Shown here piece after piece: positions 5,860 through 6,099 of a stretch of 6,099 nucleotides of DNA (the stretch's first letter is position 1; every line of letters starts with the position of its first letter). Source of the DNA: CAYOVG01 sp964407285 (GTDB taxonomy: Bacteria; Desulfobacterota; Syntrophobacteria; Syntrophobacterales; Syntrophobacteraceae); contig CAYOVG010000393.1 in NCBI GenBank assembly GCA_964407285.1, forward strand, positions 1-6,099, written 5' to 3'. The notes beneath the pieces were generated by a model. It searched no databases. It was not told the DNA's origin and worked only from the letters and a program-made list of their open reading frames with translations. The position numbers and the translations under genes are program-made.

Positions 5860-5907
5860 AAAAGGAGGGTCCGGGTGCGAAAGGCATGTCCGGGCAGTCC
5901 TTTTTTT
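5860..5907 (+). terminator. Terminator-like hairpin with T-run in the rRNA leader
   Basis: AAAAGGA (5860-5866) pairs with TCCTTTT (5898-5904). After a 2x2 internal loop, bases 5869-5874 pair with 5890-5895 (one G-T wobble), and 5875-5878 pair with 5884-5887 around a GAAAG loop. The 3' arm runs into seven T (5901-5907). This has the form of an intrinsic terminator or attenuator inside the pre-rRNA leader, upstream of the boxA antitermination motif. It may instead be a processing or assembly structure. Confidence 0.4.
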
Positions 5908-5957
5908 GCGCCTTGCCGCGTCCGTGATTCAGGGGCGGCGTTAGGGGGCGGGCTTTT

Positions 5958-5977
5958 CCCTTCCCGTGCGGGGAGGG
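5958..5977 (+). promoter_or_regulatory. boxB-like leader hairpin
   Basis: CCCTTCCC (5958-5965) and GGGGAGGG (5970-5977) form an 8-bp stem with one G-T wobble and a GTGC loop. Its place, seven bases before boxA, matches the boxB-boxA order in bacterial rRNA leaders. Confidence 0.5.
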
Positions 5978-5984
5978 GCGCGAT

Positions 5985-5994
5985 TGTTCTTTGA
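5985..5994 (+). promoter_or_regulatory. boxA antitermination motif
   Basis: TGTTCTTTGA closely matches the rRNA boxA consensus (E. coli TGCTCTTTAA), the RNA site bound by NusB-NusE to make transcription of rRNA resistant to Rho. It lies 54 bases before mature 16S, the usual position. Confidence 0.75.
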
Positions 5995-6048
5995 AAACTA
6001 AAGAGTAAGACACATATTCGGGCCTTTTTGGAAAATAGTTTCGAAGTC

Positions 6049-6099
6049 AAACTGAAGAGTTTGATCCTGGCTCAGAATGAACGCTGGCGGCGTGCTTAA
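6049..6099 (+). rRNA. rrs: 16S ribosomal RNA, 5' end (partial)
   Basis: The sequence from AAACTGAAGAG at 6049 aligns with E. coli 16S position 1 onward. The universal AGAGTTTGATCCTGGCTCAG site is at 6056-6075 (E. coli positions 8-27), followed by AATGAACGCTGGCGGCGTGC. Only the first 51 bases are present; the gene continues beyond the window. The 5' end is set by homology and may be a base or two off. The AATGAACGC...GCGTGCTTAA variant fits a deltaproteobacterial source, from memory, but also occurs more widely. Confidence 0.97.

Larger units (their letters stand above)
5795..6048 (+). other. 16S rRNA leader region
   Basis: About 254 bases lie between the predicted P3 start and the mature 16S 5' end. 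The segment holds a terminator-like hairpin, a GC-rich hairpin and a boxA motif, and has no convincing coding frame. It should be transcribed as pre-rRNA and removed during processing. Its partner strand for an RNase III stem would lie downstream of 16S, outside the window. Confidence 0.75.

Overview
The window suggests a moderately high-GC Gram-negative bacterium. The last 51 bases are the 5' end of a 16S rRNA gene. They match the E. coli gene start closely and contain the universal AGAGTTTGATCCTGGCTCAG site. The variant that follows (AATGAACGCTGGCGGCGTGC) is what I recall from deltaproteobacterial (Desulfobacterota, for example Syntrophobacter-like) 16S genes, but 51 bases cannot fix a lineage. 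The two exported proteins, one with a Tat and one with a Sec signal, fit a cell with a periplasm.

Layout, all genes on the + strand. Bases 1-240 hold no convincing gene; two mutually exclusive short hairpins lie just before the next ribosome binding site. Bases 241-648 encode a stand-alone phosphoreceiver (CheY-like) response regulator. Bases 876-1403 encode a small multi-spanning membrane protein with His/Asp motifs of the YdjM/DUF457-like type. Bases 1404-1842 are non-coding, with an unusual interrupted inverted repeat and then an AT-rich patch that probably carries the promoter of the next gene. Bases 1843-4023 encode a Tat-exported three-domain multicopper oxidase (CotA, bilirubin oxidase and phenoxazinone synthase-like) with all copper ligands intact. 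A strong 12-bp hairpin without a T-tract follows, then a Sec-exported PQQ-dependent aldose sugar dehydrogenase (YliI/Asd-like) at 4181-5338.

Bases 5339-6048 are the control region and leader of an rRNA operon. There are three candidate tandem promoters. The first two lie in an imperfect 55-57 bp direct repeat, and the third has a 17-bp spacer, a TATAAT box and an A/T-rich UP-like element. In the leader come a terminator-like hairpin with a T-run, a boxB-like hairpin and a boxA antitermination motif, then mature 16S from about 6049.

How the genes may work together: the oxidase and the sugar dehydrogenase are both periplasmic redox enzymes, adjacent and co-directional. They could form a small sugar- or phenol-oxidising module, but nothing in the sequence proves a shared pathway. 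I see no mobile element, CRISPR array or tRNA, and no clearly new system. The most unusual material is the non-coding structure: the duplicated rrn promoters, the leader hairpin, and the hairpins around the oxidase gene.
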